A DNA stretch of 64,000 nucleotides, taken from Cupriavidus gilardii. GTDB taxonomy: Bacteria; Pseudomonadota; Gammaproteobacteria; Burkholderiales; Burkholderiaceae. A program made the position numbers and the translations under genes. Below are positions 1 through 7,926 of the stretch, one piece after another. Every line of letters begins with the position of its first letter. The first letter of the stretch is position 1. The stretch spans positions 271,265 to 335,264 of the forward strand of contig NZ_JABTYE010000003.1 of NCBI RefSeq assembly GCF_013314895.1, written 5' to 3'. The notes beneath the pieces are model-generated. The model was not told the origin of the DNA, ran no database searches, and was given only the letters and a program-made list of their open reading frames with translations.

Positions 1-2391
1 CTTCAGCTGCAGGATGTCCTCGGCATGCTGACGGTAGCTGGCATCGGCCTGCACCTTGACCTGATAGGTACGGCCGAACTTGTTGAAGTCGTTGACGTAG
101 GCCGAACCGAGATAGGTCTGCAGCGTGTCGAACACGTCCGTCACCGGCACGCCCAGCTGCTTGGCCTTGACGCGGTCGAGCTGCACGTCGAGCTGCGGCA
201 CGTTGACCTGGTAGTTGCTGAAGATCCCCGCCAGTTCCGGCGTCGCGCGCGCCTTGGTGGCGAACGCGTTGGTCGCCGCGAACAGCGCGTCGTAGCCGAG
301 CGCGGCGCGGTCCTCGATCATCAGCTTGAAGCCGCCGATCGTGCCCAGACCCTGCACCGGAGGCGGTGGGAACACCGCGATAAAGGCGTCCTGGATGGCC
401 GCGTACTGCTGGTTCAGCTGCGCCGCGATGGCATTGCCGCTCAGGTCGTCCGACTTGCGCTCGTCGAACGGCTTGAGCGTGGCAAACACGATGCCGGCGC
501 TCGGGCTGTTGGTGAAGCCGTTGATCGACAGGCCCGGGAAGGCCACCGCCGATTCGACGCCAGGATGCTTCAGCGCGATCTCCGACATACGGCGGATCAC
601 GTCCTCGGTGCGGTCCAGCGTCGCACCATCGGGCAGCTTGGCGAAGCTGACCAGGTACTGCTTGTCCTGTGCCGGCACGAAGCCCTTAGGCACCAGCTGG
701 AAGATGCCCCAGGTCAGCGCCAGCATCACGGCATAGACGCCGAACACCGCGCCCTTGCGGCGCACCACGCCCTTGACGCCCTTGCCGTAGCGCTCGGAAC
801 TGGCCCCGAAGAAGCGGTTGAAGCGCTTGAAGAAGCCGCCAAGCACGCGGTCCATCGCGCGGGACAGCCAGTCCTTCGGTGCATCATGGCTGCGCAGCAG
901 CAGCGCCGACAGTGCGGGCGACAGCGTCAGCGAGTTGAACGCCGAAATGATCGTCGAGATCGAGATCGTCAGCGCGAACTGCTTGTAGAACTGTCCGGTC
1001 AGGCCCGTCATGAAGGCCAGCGGCACGAACACGGCGCACAGCACCAGCGCGATCGCGATGATCGGGCCGCTGACTTCGCGCATGGCCTGGTAGGTGGCTT
1101 CCTTCGGCGACAGGCCCTGCTCGATGTTGCGCTCGACGTTCTCGACGACCACGATCGCATCGTCGACCACGATACCGATCGCCAGCACCAGGCCAAACAG
1201 CGACAGCGCGTTGATCGAGAAGCCGAACGCGTACATCAGGCCGAACGTACCGACGATCGACACCGGCACCGCCAGCAGCGGGATGATCGATGCGCGCCAG
1301 GTCTGCAGGAACAGGATCACGACCAGCACCACCAGCGCGATCGCCTCGAACAGCGTGTGCGTGACCGCCTCGATACTGTGCCGCACGAACTGCGTCGGGT
1401 CGTAGACGATGCTGTAGTCGACGCCGTCCGGGAAGTTCTCCTTGAGCTCTTCCATGGTCTTGCGCACGTCGTCCGAGATCTGGATCGCGTTCGAGCCCGG
1501 CGCCTGGAAGATCGGAATCGCCACTGCGGGCTTGTTGTCGAGCAGCGAGCGCAGCGCGTACTCGGACGCGCCCAGTTCGATACGGGCGACATCGCGCAGA
1601 TAGGTCACGCCGCCGTCCGGCGAAGTGCGGACGATGATGCCGCCGAACTCTTCCTCGGTGTTCAGGCGGCCCTGCGCGTTGACCGACAGCTGCAGGTCGG
1701 TGCCCGGCAGCGACGGCGAGGCGCCGATCACGCCGGCGGCCACCTGCACGTTCTGCTCGCGGATCGCGCGCACCACATCGCTGGCGGCGAGCTGGCGCTC
1801 GGCCATCTTCTCCGGATCGAGCCACACGCGCATCGCGTAGTCGCCCGAGCCGAACAGCTGCACCTGGCCCACGCCCTGGATGCGGGCCAGACGATCCTTG
1901 ACGTTGATCACCGCGTAGTTGCGCAGGTAGGTCATGTCATAGCGATCGTTCGGCGAGACCAGGTGGACCACCATGGTCAGGTCGGGCGAGCTCTTGACGG
2001 TCGTGATGCCGAGCCGGCGCACGTCCTCGGGCAGGCGCGGCTCGGCCTGCGACACGCGGTTCTGCACGAGCTGCTGGGCCTTGTCCGGGTCGGTGCCCAG
2101 CTTGAAGGTCACCGTCAGCGTCAGCAGGCCGTCGCTGTTGGACTGCGAGGACATGTACAGCATGTCCTCCACGCCGTTGATCTGCTCTTCCAGCGGCGAC
2201 GCCACGGTTTCGGCGATCACCTTCGGGTTGGCGCCCGGATACTGCGCCCGCACCACGACGGACGGCGGCACGACTTCCGGGTATTCCGAAATCGGCAGCT
2301 TGAACATGGCGATCGCGCCGACCAGGAAGATCAGCACCGATAGCACGCCGGCAAAGATTGGCCGGTCGATAAAGAATTTCGAGAGGTTCAT
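1..2391 (-). CDS. RND multidrug efflux inner-membrane permease (AcrB/MexB/HAE1 type), partial
   Basis: Proton-driven drug exporter subunit of a tripartite envelope pump. Read on the minus strand from ATG at 2391 (MNLSKFFIDRPIFAGVLSVL), the frame stays open to base 1, giving 797 codons; family members are about 1,040-1,060 residues, so roughly a quarter, including the last membrane helices, lies beyond the window. The N-terminal helix, the porter-domain segment GVEDMLYMSSQSNSDG and the intramembrane stretch with GIVVDDAIVVVENVERN (the conserved proton-relay acidic residues) are all visible. It lies 250 bp downstream of the membrane-fusion protein gene on the same strand, as expected for a pump operon; the intervening bases hold an inverted pair of palindromic repeats. 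An outer-membrane factor is not visible and may lie to the left. Substrate cannot be told from sequence. Confidence 0.95.
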   Translation of the reverse strand, partial: MNLSKFFIDRPIFAGVLSVLIFLVGAIAMFKLPISEYPEVVPPSVVVRAQYPGANPKVIAETVASPLEEQINGVEDMLYMSSQSNSDGLLTLTVTFKLGTDPDKAQQLVQNRVSQAEPRLPEDVRRLGITTVKSSPDLTMVVHLVSPNDRYDMTYLRNYAVINVKDRLARIQGVGQVQLFGSGDYAMRVWLDPEKMAERQLAASDVVRAIREQNVQVAAGVIGASPSLPGTDLQLSVNAQGRLNTEEEFGGIIVRTSPDGGVTYLRDVARIELGASEYALRSLLDNKPAVAIPIFQAPGSNAIQISDDVRKTMEELKENFPDGVDYSIVYDPTQFVRHSIEAVTHTLFEAIALVVLVVILFLQTWRASIIPLLAVPVSIVGTFGLMYAFGFSINALSLFGLVLAIGIVVDDAIVVVENVERNIEQGLSPKEATYQAMREVSGPIIAIALVLCAVFVPLAFMTGLTGQFYKQFALTISISTIISAFNSLTLSPALSALLLRSHDAPKDWLSRAMDRVLGGFFKRFNRFFGASSERYGKGVKGVVRRKGAVFGVYAVMLALTWGIFQLVPKGFVPAQDKQYLVSFAKLPDGATLDRTEDVIRRMSEIALKHPGVESAVAFPGLSINGFTNSPSAGIVFATLKPFDERKSDDLSGNAIAAQLNQQYAAIQDAFIAVFPPPPVQGLGTIGGFKLMIEDRAALGYDALFAATNAFATKARATPELAGIFSNYQVNVPQLDVQLDRVKAKQLGVPVTDVFDTLQTYLGSAYVNDFNKFGRTYQVKVQADASYRQHAEDILQLK

Positions 2392-2485
2392 GACGGGTCT
2401 CGATAAAAAAGGGAGCCCCCTGGCGGTCCGTGTGGACGCCATGGAAAAGCATTTGGGCGATGAAATGGCGGGCGATCGGTGTTCT

Positions 2486-2600
2486 CCCTCTCCCGCTCGC
2501 GGGAGAGGGCCGGGGAGAGGTCTTGCGCTGGCAATGACGCGGTCGGTTCATCGACCGCCCTGCCCTCTCCCCAACCCCTCTCCCGCAAGCGGGAGAGGGG
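2486..2600. repeat. Inverted pair of dispersed palindromic elements (REP-like)
   Basis: Two copies of one palindrome occupy the gap between the fusion-protein and permease genes. The first (2486-2509) pairs CCCTCTCCCGC with GCGGGAGAGGG around two bases; the second (2575-2600) is a 12-bp perfect stem around AA. Each carries a GGGGAGAGG-type tail pointing inward, so the two units face each other across about 50 bp. A third copy is at 41372-41408. In an RND operon such stable stems could stabilise upstream mRNA or tune permease expression; that role is inference. Confidence 0.85.
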
Positions 2601-2641
2601 AGTACCGGATCGTCAGGCGCCGGTGGCGGGCAAGTTCTCTA

Positions 2642-3889
2642 TCATCCGACCGTCTCCCTCTTCGCCTGCTCGGGCTGGTTGTCCGCGCTCTTTTCGGCGG
2701 CATTGCCACGTTCGAGCTCACGCTTGAGCGCCATGCGCACCGGCGTCGGCGCGACCGTGTCGCCCGGCCGCACGCGCTGCAGCCCATTGACCACGATCAC
2801 CTCGCCCGCCTTCAGGCCGGACCGGATCACGCGCAGGCCGTCGTAGTTAGGCCCCATCTGCACTTCGCGATAGTTCAGCTTGTTGTCCTTGTCGACCACC
2901 AGCACGAACTTCTTGCCCTGGTCGGTGCCGATCGCACGGTCGTTGATCAGCACCGCGTCGTGCGGCGCGTTGCCGCCGAGCTTGACCTTGGCGTACAGGC
3001 CCGGCAGCAGGCGTCCGTCCGGGTTGTCGAATACGGCCCGTACGCGGATCGTGCCGCTGCGCGGATCGAGCCGGTTGTCGACCGACTGGATGCGGCCCTC
3101 GTGCGGATGGCCTTCCTCGTTCGCCAGTCCGAGATACACCGCCATGCCCTTGCCGTTGGACCCGCCGGCGGCGCCAGGCGCGGTGTAGCGCAGATAGCTC
3201 TGCTCGTCGATCTCGAAGCTGGCATACACCGGCGACACCGACACCACCGTCGTCAGCGCCGGGGCATTCGCGCCCGGGGCAACCAGATTGCCCACCGTGA
3301 TCTCGGCGCGCGAGACGCGGCCGGTCACCGGCGAGGTGATGCGGGTGTAGGCCAGGTTCAGCCTGGCCGAGTCCAGCGCCGCCTGCGCCGCGCGCACGTT
3401 GGCGCTGGCTTCGCGCGCCGCGTGGATGCGCTCGTCGAATTCGCGACGCGAGATCGCGTTGTCGTCCAGCAGCCGCTGCGCCCGCACCTGCTCGCTCTGC
3501 GCATGGCTGGCGCGCACCTGCGCGGCGGCCAGCGCGGCTTCCGCACGTGCCACCTCGGCCGCGTACGGACGCGGATCGATGGTGAACAGCAGATCGCCCT
3601 TCTTGACCATCTCGCCTTCGCGGAAGTGCACCGCGTCGATGGTGCCGCCGACGCGCGGTCGCACCTCGACGCGGTCGATTGCCTCGAGCCGGCCCGAGAA
3701 TTCGTCCCACTCGGTGATGGTCTTGCCGATGGCGGCGGCCACGTCGACCGCCGGGGCGGTGGCGGTCGGCGTCGGCACGGCTTGCGCCTCGCCGGCATGC
3801 CAGGGGCGCAGGATCGAGGTCGCCAGGCCCGTGCCCAGCACGATGACGATGGCGACGGCGATCAGGCTACGTCGGGATTGCAGCTTCAT
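2642..3889 (-). CDS. RND efflux periplasmic adaptor (membrane-fusion protein, AcrA/MexA type)
   Basis: Links the inner-membrane permease to an outer-membrane channel. I chose ATG 3889 (MKLQSRRSLIAVAIVIVLG, a signal/anchor helix) because GGAG stands 8 bases upstream; the longer in-frame start at 3982 adds a non-conserved leader. The 415-aa product has the family order: an N-terminal membrane helix, lipoyl half-motifs (RVEVRPRVGGTIDAVHFREG and SPVTGRVSRAEITVGNLV), an alpha-hairpin rich in Ala, Glu and Arg between them (about residues 110-180), then beta-barrel and membrane-proximal domains. There is no lipobox Cys, so it is anchored by the helix rather than by lipid. First partner of the permease; 194 bp downstream of the hydrolase-like gene on the same strand. 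Confidence 0.95.
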   Translation of the reverse strand: MKLQSRRSLIAVAIVIVLGTGLATSILRPWHAGEAQAVPTPTATAPAVDVAAAIGKTITEWDEFSGRLEAIDRVEVRPRVGGTIDAVHFREGEMVKKGDLLFTIDPRPYAAEVARAEAALAAAQVRASHAQSEQVRAQRLLDDNAISRREFDERIHAAREASANVRAAQAALDSARLNLAYTRITSPVTGRVSRAEITVGNLVAPGANAPALTTVVSVSPVYASFEIDEQSYLRYTAPGAAGGSNGKGMAVYLGLANEEGHPHEGRIQSVDNRLDPRSGTIRVRAVFDNPDGRLLPGLYAKVKLGGNAPHDAVLINDRAIGTDQGKKFVLVVDKDNKLNYREVQMGPNYDGLRVIRSGLKAGEVIVVNGLQRVRPGDTVAPTPVRMALKRELERGNAAEKSADNQPEQAKRETVG

Positions 3890-4083
3890 TTCTTCACTCC
3901 GTTTCGGGATTTCTTCAACCGGAAAAGCAAAAGGACGAACGCCGCCCGCCGGGCCCGTTCGACGCCTTTCGGGTGAATCCACCTTGGGGCACCGACGCGG
4001 GGTCCGGAGACATTCACACGCGGCTGACTTCTCGAATGGCGGTCTGCGTCAGTGTGGCAAACACCGGCGCGACCGCAGGCACG

Positions 4084-5004
4084 TCACGGCGCCCAACCGG
4101 AAGGCTTGGCTGCCGGCCGGCGTTCGGCCTGTGGCGAGGCTTCGTCGCTGTCCGCGAAACGTTCTCGCAGAAAGCGCGCGCCTTCATCGACCCATACCTG
4201 ACATCGGTCGTGGGATGCTTCGACACCGGCGCCACAGGCGCCGGGCATGATTCGGGTTTCCGCCGCCACGCCGCGGTCGAGCAGCTTGCGGCCGAAGGCC
4301 TCGCCTTCGGGCCGCAGCGCATCGAGTTCGGCCACCTGGATCAGCGTCGGCGGCAGGCCCGCCAGGCGCATGGCATGCGCCGGCGCGGCGTAGGGATGGA
4401 CCGACGCCGCGGGCGTCGGCAGGTAATCGCGATAGCAAACGGCCATGCGCTGCAGCGTTTCCAGCGGCACGTGGGCCTGGCCGACGCAGGACGCATGCTG
4501 CAGGCAAGGGTCGGTGACCGGGCGGATCAGCCATTGCGCACGCGGCGCAGGCAGGCCGCGATCGCGCAGCATCTGCGCCACCGCAATCGCCAGGTTGCCA
4601 CCGGCCTCCTCGCCGACCAGCGAGAAACGCATCTTGTCGACCTTGAGCCGGCGCGCCTGGCGCAATACCCATTCGGCGGTATTGAAGGCGTCCTCCGGCG
4701 CGGCGGGGAACGGATGATCCGGGGCCAGCGAATATTCGGGCGCCACCACCACCGCCGGCACCGCGCCGGCCAACTGGCGGGTCAGATGGGCGGCCTTCTC
4801 GATGCCGCCATCGACAAAACCGCCGGCGTGCAGATACAGCAGCCACGGCAGCGGCGACGACGCCCACGCGGTCGGATATCCGGCGGGATAGCACACGTGC
4901 ACAGCAATGGTGCGCTCGCCGCTGGCAATTTCATGCCGCACCACGCGCGCCGCGGCGCCGGCCTTGGCGGCCTGGGATGCGGTACCTTGCGTCAGTTTGG
5001 TCAT
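4084..5004 (-). CDS. Hormone-sensitive-lipase-family alpha/beta-hydrolase lacking the nucleophile serine
   Basis: The 306-aa product has the HSL-family layout: an oxyanion-hole motif HAGG (residues 59-62, usually HGGG), VVAPEYSLAPDHPFPAA, the nucleophile elbow, and ELDALRPEG carrying the acid. The elbow, normally GDSAGG, reads GEEAGG (131-136): the codons are GAG GAG, so catalytic Ser is replaced by Glu. The usual HGF histidine motif near the C terminus is also gone (GACGAGVEASHD). It is therefore probably not a serine esterase; a binding or regulatory role is possible. It is the first gene of the efflux operon side and divergent from a LysR gene. No strong Shine-Dalgarno precedes ATG 5004. 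Family assignment is firm; function is unknown. Confidence 0.85.
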   Translation of the reverse strand: MTKLTQGTASQAAKAGAAARVVRHEIASGERTIAVHVCYPAGYPTAWASSPLPWLLYLHAGGFVDGGIEKAAHLTRQLAGAVPAVVVAPEYSLAPDHPFPAAPEDAFNTAEWVLRQARRLKVDKMRFSLVGEEAGGNLAIAVAQMLRDRGLPAPRAQWLIRPVTDPCLQHASCVGQAHVPLETLQRMAVCYRDYLPTPAASVHPYAAPAHAMRLAGLPPTLIQVAELDALRPEGEAFGRKLLDRGVAAETRIMPGACGAGVEASHDRCQVWVDEGARFLRERFADSDEASPQAERRPAAKPSGWAP

Positions 5005-5187
5005 GGTCTGGTCCCGTGGCGCCCGCCGGAGAAAACCGCTCGGCGCCTGGTTTGCATGTTGCGTTGCACCGAATTATGGTGATTGACGTGGACGGGATAA
5101 AGGCGCAGTTTGCCAACGCACTATTCTGCGGATGGAATAATCGCGTCGGGCTGGCGTCTGTTCCGCTGGATCGTCCCCCGGGGATAA

Positions 5188-5212
5188 ATAACCGCTCCAC
5201 TGTTGCGGTTAT
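5188..5212. promoter_or_regulatory. Candidate LysR operator in the divergent efflux/lysR intergenic region
   Basis: The 316-bp gap 5005-5320 contains one clear dyad, ATAACCGC-N9-GCGGTTAT (perfect 8-bp arms), roughly midway between the divergent starts and close to the lysR side. It fits the T-N11-A logic of LysR-type operators (interrupted dyads between divergent genes). Binding by the adjacent LysR protein is inference. I see nothing else distinctive in this gap. Confidence 0.5.
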
Positions 5213-5320
5213 GCCAACGAAAAACCCTACCGTGCATACGACCCGCAGAGTGAGTAAGATTCGCCCTCGCCAGCCGCGCGGCACCGTCCGCACGCGATGG
5301 CTTCTAATTGGACAGCCGCC

Positions 5321-6286
5321 ATGGACCGCTTCGTCTCAATGCAAGCCTTTACCCGCGTCGTGGATATCGGCAGCTTCGCCCGCGCGGCCGAATCGCTGAA
5401 TCTGCCCAAGGCCACGTTGACGCGGCTGATCCAGAATCTGGAAACGCATCTGGGCGTCAAGCTGTTGCACCGGACCACCCGCCGGATCAGCGTCACCTCC
5501 GAAGGCGCCGCCTATTACGAACGATGCGTCCGGATCCTGGCCGATGTCGACGAAGCCGAGCAATCGCTGACCCACCAGAACCAGACGCCGCGCGGCACGC
5601 TCCGCGTCGATACCGTCGGCGGGCTGGCACGCCTGGCGCTCGTGCCCAATCTGCACGAATTCTTCGCGCGCTATCCGGATCTGAAGGTCGAACTGACGAT
5701 CAACGGCAAGCCAATCGATCTGGTCAAGGAAGGCGTCGACGTGGTGATCCGCGTCGGCGATATCGTCGACGATACGATGGTGGCCCGCCGCATCGGCCAA
5801 TTGCGGCTGGCTTTCTATGCCTCGCCCATTTATCTGAAGCAACACGGCACGCCGACCACGCCGGAAGAGCTGATGCAGCATCGGGCGATCAATTACCTGT
5901 CGACGCGCACCGGACGCGAGATGCCATGGATTCTGACGCGCGGCGACGAGCGCCATGAATTGCTGCTGCCATCGGCAATCTCGACCAACGATCCCGAGGT
6001 TTATATCGGCTGCGCGCTGGAGGGACACGGCATTGCCGTTATCTCGCGCGTAATGGCGCAACCTTATCTCGAAAGCGGCCGGCTGATCGAAGTCATGGGC
6101 GACTGGCAGGAAGAAGTCATGCCGATCTCGGCCATGTATCCGCAGAACCGGAATCTGTCGGCCAAGGTGCGCGTATTCGTCGATTGGGCCGCGGAGATAT
6201 TCGCACGCGATCCGGAGATGGGATATCGCGAGTCGTTCCCGGGACCGCGGCCGGTGGTAGCGCCGGTGTTGGAGGCGGTGTCCTGA
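5321..6286 (+). CDS. LysR-family transcriptional regulator
   Basis: DNA-binding regulator with an N-terminal winged helix-turn-helix (MDRFVSMQAFTRVVDIGSFA, then AAESLNLPKATLTRLIQNLE as the recognition region) and a C-terminal periplasmic-binding-protein-like effector domain beginning near residue 90 (GTLRVDTVGGLARLALVPNL). ATG 5321 gives the usual LysR length (321 aa); an ATG 24 bases upstream adds a few non-conserved residues. It is divergent from the hydrolase/RND operon, the arrangement seen in many LysR-controlled pumps (for example MexT with mexEF-oprN), so control of that operon is likely but inferred. The sequence belongs to the CrgA-like branch. Confidence 0.93.
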   Translation: MDRFVSMQAFTRVVDIGSFARAAESLNLPKATLTRLIQNLETHLGVKLLHRTTRRISVTSEGAAYYERCVRILADVDEAEQSLTHQNQTPRGTLRVDTVGGLARLALVPNLHEFFARYPDLKVELTINGKPIDLVKEGVDVVIRVGDIVDDTMVARRIGQLRLAFYASPIYLKQHGTPTTPEELMQHRAINYLSTRTGREMPWILTRGDERHELLLPSAISTNDPEVYIGCALEGHGIAVISRVMAQPYLESGRLIEVMGDWQEEVMPISAMYPQNRNLSAKVRVFVDWAAEIFARDPEMGYRESFPGPRPVVAPVLEAVS

Positions 6287-6433
6287 GAGAATCGGCCCGC
6301 GCTTGAAATTCCCCCTTCCATTAGGTACCAACGCCCCGCAAGTCTACGGCGCGCTTTTGCGAAACGTCGCACACACAGCGGGACACACTGCTTGCCCGCG
6401 CCCGGCCATGGCCGCGCGCGGACGCACCGGCCA

Positions 6434-6709
6434 TCAATGCAGCTTGCCCAACTCCCGCGAGATCTCCGCCGGGGAATCGTAGTCGCGCTCCGGCAATTGC
6501 TCCAGTTCCGCCATCACCTCTTCGCTGGCGCCGCCGTCACGGGCGCGGGACAGGATATCGTCCTTGGTGGCGGGAAAGTCGATGCCCTTCAGGGACTTCT
6601 GCACATCGATCGGGCTGGGCTCCTCGCGTCCGCCTCCGCCCTTGCCGCCCTGCTCGGCGCCCTTGCCGCTCGATCCGCTCTTGCCTTGGTCGCTTTGCTT
6701 CTGGGTCAT
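6434..6709 (-). CDS. DUF2795 small protein
   Basis: A 91-aa protein: a low-complexity, Lys/Gly/Ser-rich hydrophilic N-terminal half (about residues 1-40) followed by a DUF2795-type domain (FPATKDDILSRARDGGASEE, ending LPERDYDSPAEISRELGKLH). Function of the family is unknown; in Burkholderiales such genes often sit among stress genes, as here. I chose ATG 6709, which overlaps the stop of the preceding gene by 4 bp (ATGA), implying translational coupling. Longer in-frame ORF extensions are shadows. Last gene of the 9102-to-6434 operon. Confidence 0.85.
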   Translation of the reverse strand: MTQKQSDQGKSGSSGKGAEQGGKGGGGREEPSPIDVQKSLKGIDFPATKDDILSRARDGGASEEVMAELEQLPERDYDSPAEISRELGKLH

Positions 6710-7026
6710 TGCATGCTCCTCTGATTGCTGTTGCCCGAGCCAGGGGCTCGGGTCGGGTCGGAAGATGCCGCCGGCGTGTCGGCGCCGTCGAGCCGGGCAT
6801 CGATCAGCCGCCGGCCTTCGAGCAGGCAGGCCTCGATCGCCGTGGCGGCGTTGTCGAATGCCGTTTCGACATCGGAGGCAAAGGATGTCGGCGGGTCCTG
6901 CGCCGTGGCGGCACGCTCGCCCGCCGGCAGGATCTCGCCCTGGTAGCCGTAGCGCACGCCCGCGCTGGCGCCGACCGGCACCGCGTGGGCGGCGATCAGA
7001 TGATCGCGATAGAACATTTCCTTCAT
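6706..7026 (-). CDS. Conserved small hypothetical protein
   Basis: A 106-aa soluble protein that I do not recognise. It starts MKEMFYRDHLIAAHAVPVG at ATG 7026, with GAAGGAG seven bases upstream. The N-terminal half looks like a small beta-rich module (RYGYQGEILPAG), and the middle (FDNAATAIEACLLEGRRLID) is a helix; the tail is Pro/Ala/Ser-rich. It overlaps the following DUF2795 gene by 4 bp and lies 91 bp after a ferritin-like gene, so it belongs to the same stress-type operon. Confidence 0.8.
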   Translation of the reverse strand: MKEMFYRDHLIAAHAVPVGASAGVRYGYQGEILPAGERAATAQDPPTSFASDVETAFDNAATAIEACLLEGRRLIDARLDGADTPAASSDPTRAPGSGNSNQRSMQ

Positions 7027-7046
7027 GCACGCTCCTTCGGGCGGGC

Positions 7047-7069
7047 GGCGCTGCGGCGCGCGCAGCGCC
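7047..7069. other. GC-rich hairpin between ferritin-like and small hypothetical genes
   Basis: GGCGCTGCG and CGCAGCGCC form a perfect 9-bp stem with a 5-base loop just upstream of the ATG at 7026. No U-tract follows on the minus strand, so an intrinsic terminator is unlikely; an mRNA-processing or stabilising element within the operon is possible. Confidence 0.4.
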
Positions 7070-7117
7070 ACCGCAGCGATCCGGCCCTGGTCTCCTGGCC
7101 GGTCCGAACCGACGACG

Positions 7118-7867
7118 CTACGACGCTTCGGTGATGACGGCTCGCTCCAGCCACTGCCGGATCGTGGCCATGTGCTGCTCTTCTTCCGTCAGCGCCTGCT
7201 GGAAACGCTGCGCCATCTCGGTATGACCGGTCTCGGTCGCGAGCTTGATCAGCAGCTCCCAACCGGCGTTATCGGTCATCTCCGCCGTCAGCAGCGCGTT
7301 CAGGCATTGCGCGAAGTTGGTGCGAGGGTCGGCAATGGTTTGCAGTACGCCCATCGCGGTGACGCCAGCCACGTCGGCACACGGCGTGACCGCGGTCGGG
7401 TCCGCGCCGATCGCGCGCATGACCTCGTCGACCATCGCGAAGTGCTCGGCCTCCTCATCGTGGAAATGCATCAGCGTGCCGAGCACGTCGGGGTCGACCG
7501 CGCTGGTATCCATTTCCTTGCATTTCGCGATCATCAGTTCGTACAGGCGCGTACCGGTACGCTCGAAGGCCAGGCGCTCGCCGAGCTTGTCGATCAGCAC
7601 CTCGGGGCGATTGCCGGTCAGCTTGTCCATGGTCGTGCTCATCGCGCCCTTGAGCGTACCGGGCAGCGGCACGGAGCCGACTGCCGCTGCCTCGTCGATA
7701 TATTGGGCGCGCATGTCGGCGGCGGGCTGCGATTCGGCCGGCACGTTCATGTCGTCGATACCGCTATCGGGCCCCATGTTTTCGGCATAACGCTCCATGG
7801 CCTCGGTGTCGATCGGCGACATCTGCGCCCCGGTTCGGTTGACGCCCATCTGGGTGGTCTGTTCCAT
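7118..7867 (-). CDS. Ferritin-like domain protein
   Basis: A 249-aa predicted four-helix-bundle protein. After about 70 polar, probably disordered residues (MEQTTQMGVNRTGAQMSPID), the core carries two diiron-type motifs: HFHDEEAEHFAMVDEV in one helix and ALTEEEQHMATIRQWLE in the last. The E-x2-H pairs are the expected metal ligands, suggesting an iron-binding or oxidative-stress protein, though a substrate is unknown. ATG 7867 has GGAGAG nine bases upstream. It follows the larger ferritin-like gene by 59 bp on the same strand. It may have arisen as a second member of the same fold family rather than as a close duplicate. Confidence 0.85.
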   Translation of the reverse strand: MEQTTQMGVNRTGAQMSPIDTEAMERYAENMGPDSGIDDMNVPAESQPAADMRAQYIDEAAAVGSVPLPGTLKGAMSTTMDKLTGNRPEVLIDKLGERLAFERTGTRLYELMIAKCKEMDTSAVDPDVLGTLMHFHDEEAEHFAMVDEVMRAIGADPTAVTPCADVAGVTAMGVLQTIADPRTNFAQCLNALLTAEMTDNAGWELLIKLATETGHTEMAQRFQQALTEEEQHMATIRQWLERAVITEAS

Positions 7868-7926
7868 GCGTTCTCTCCAGTTTCGGTTGTCCAGCGTAAT
7901 TGGCCGCGGTGGCTTCACCGTTCGCC

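Noticed and set aside
25..2343. 772-codon plus-strand ORF, His/Arg/Asp-rich
   Set aside because: Exact antisense shadow of the RND permease; composition is that of reverse-complemented GC-rich coding sequence.
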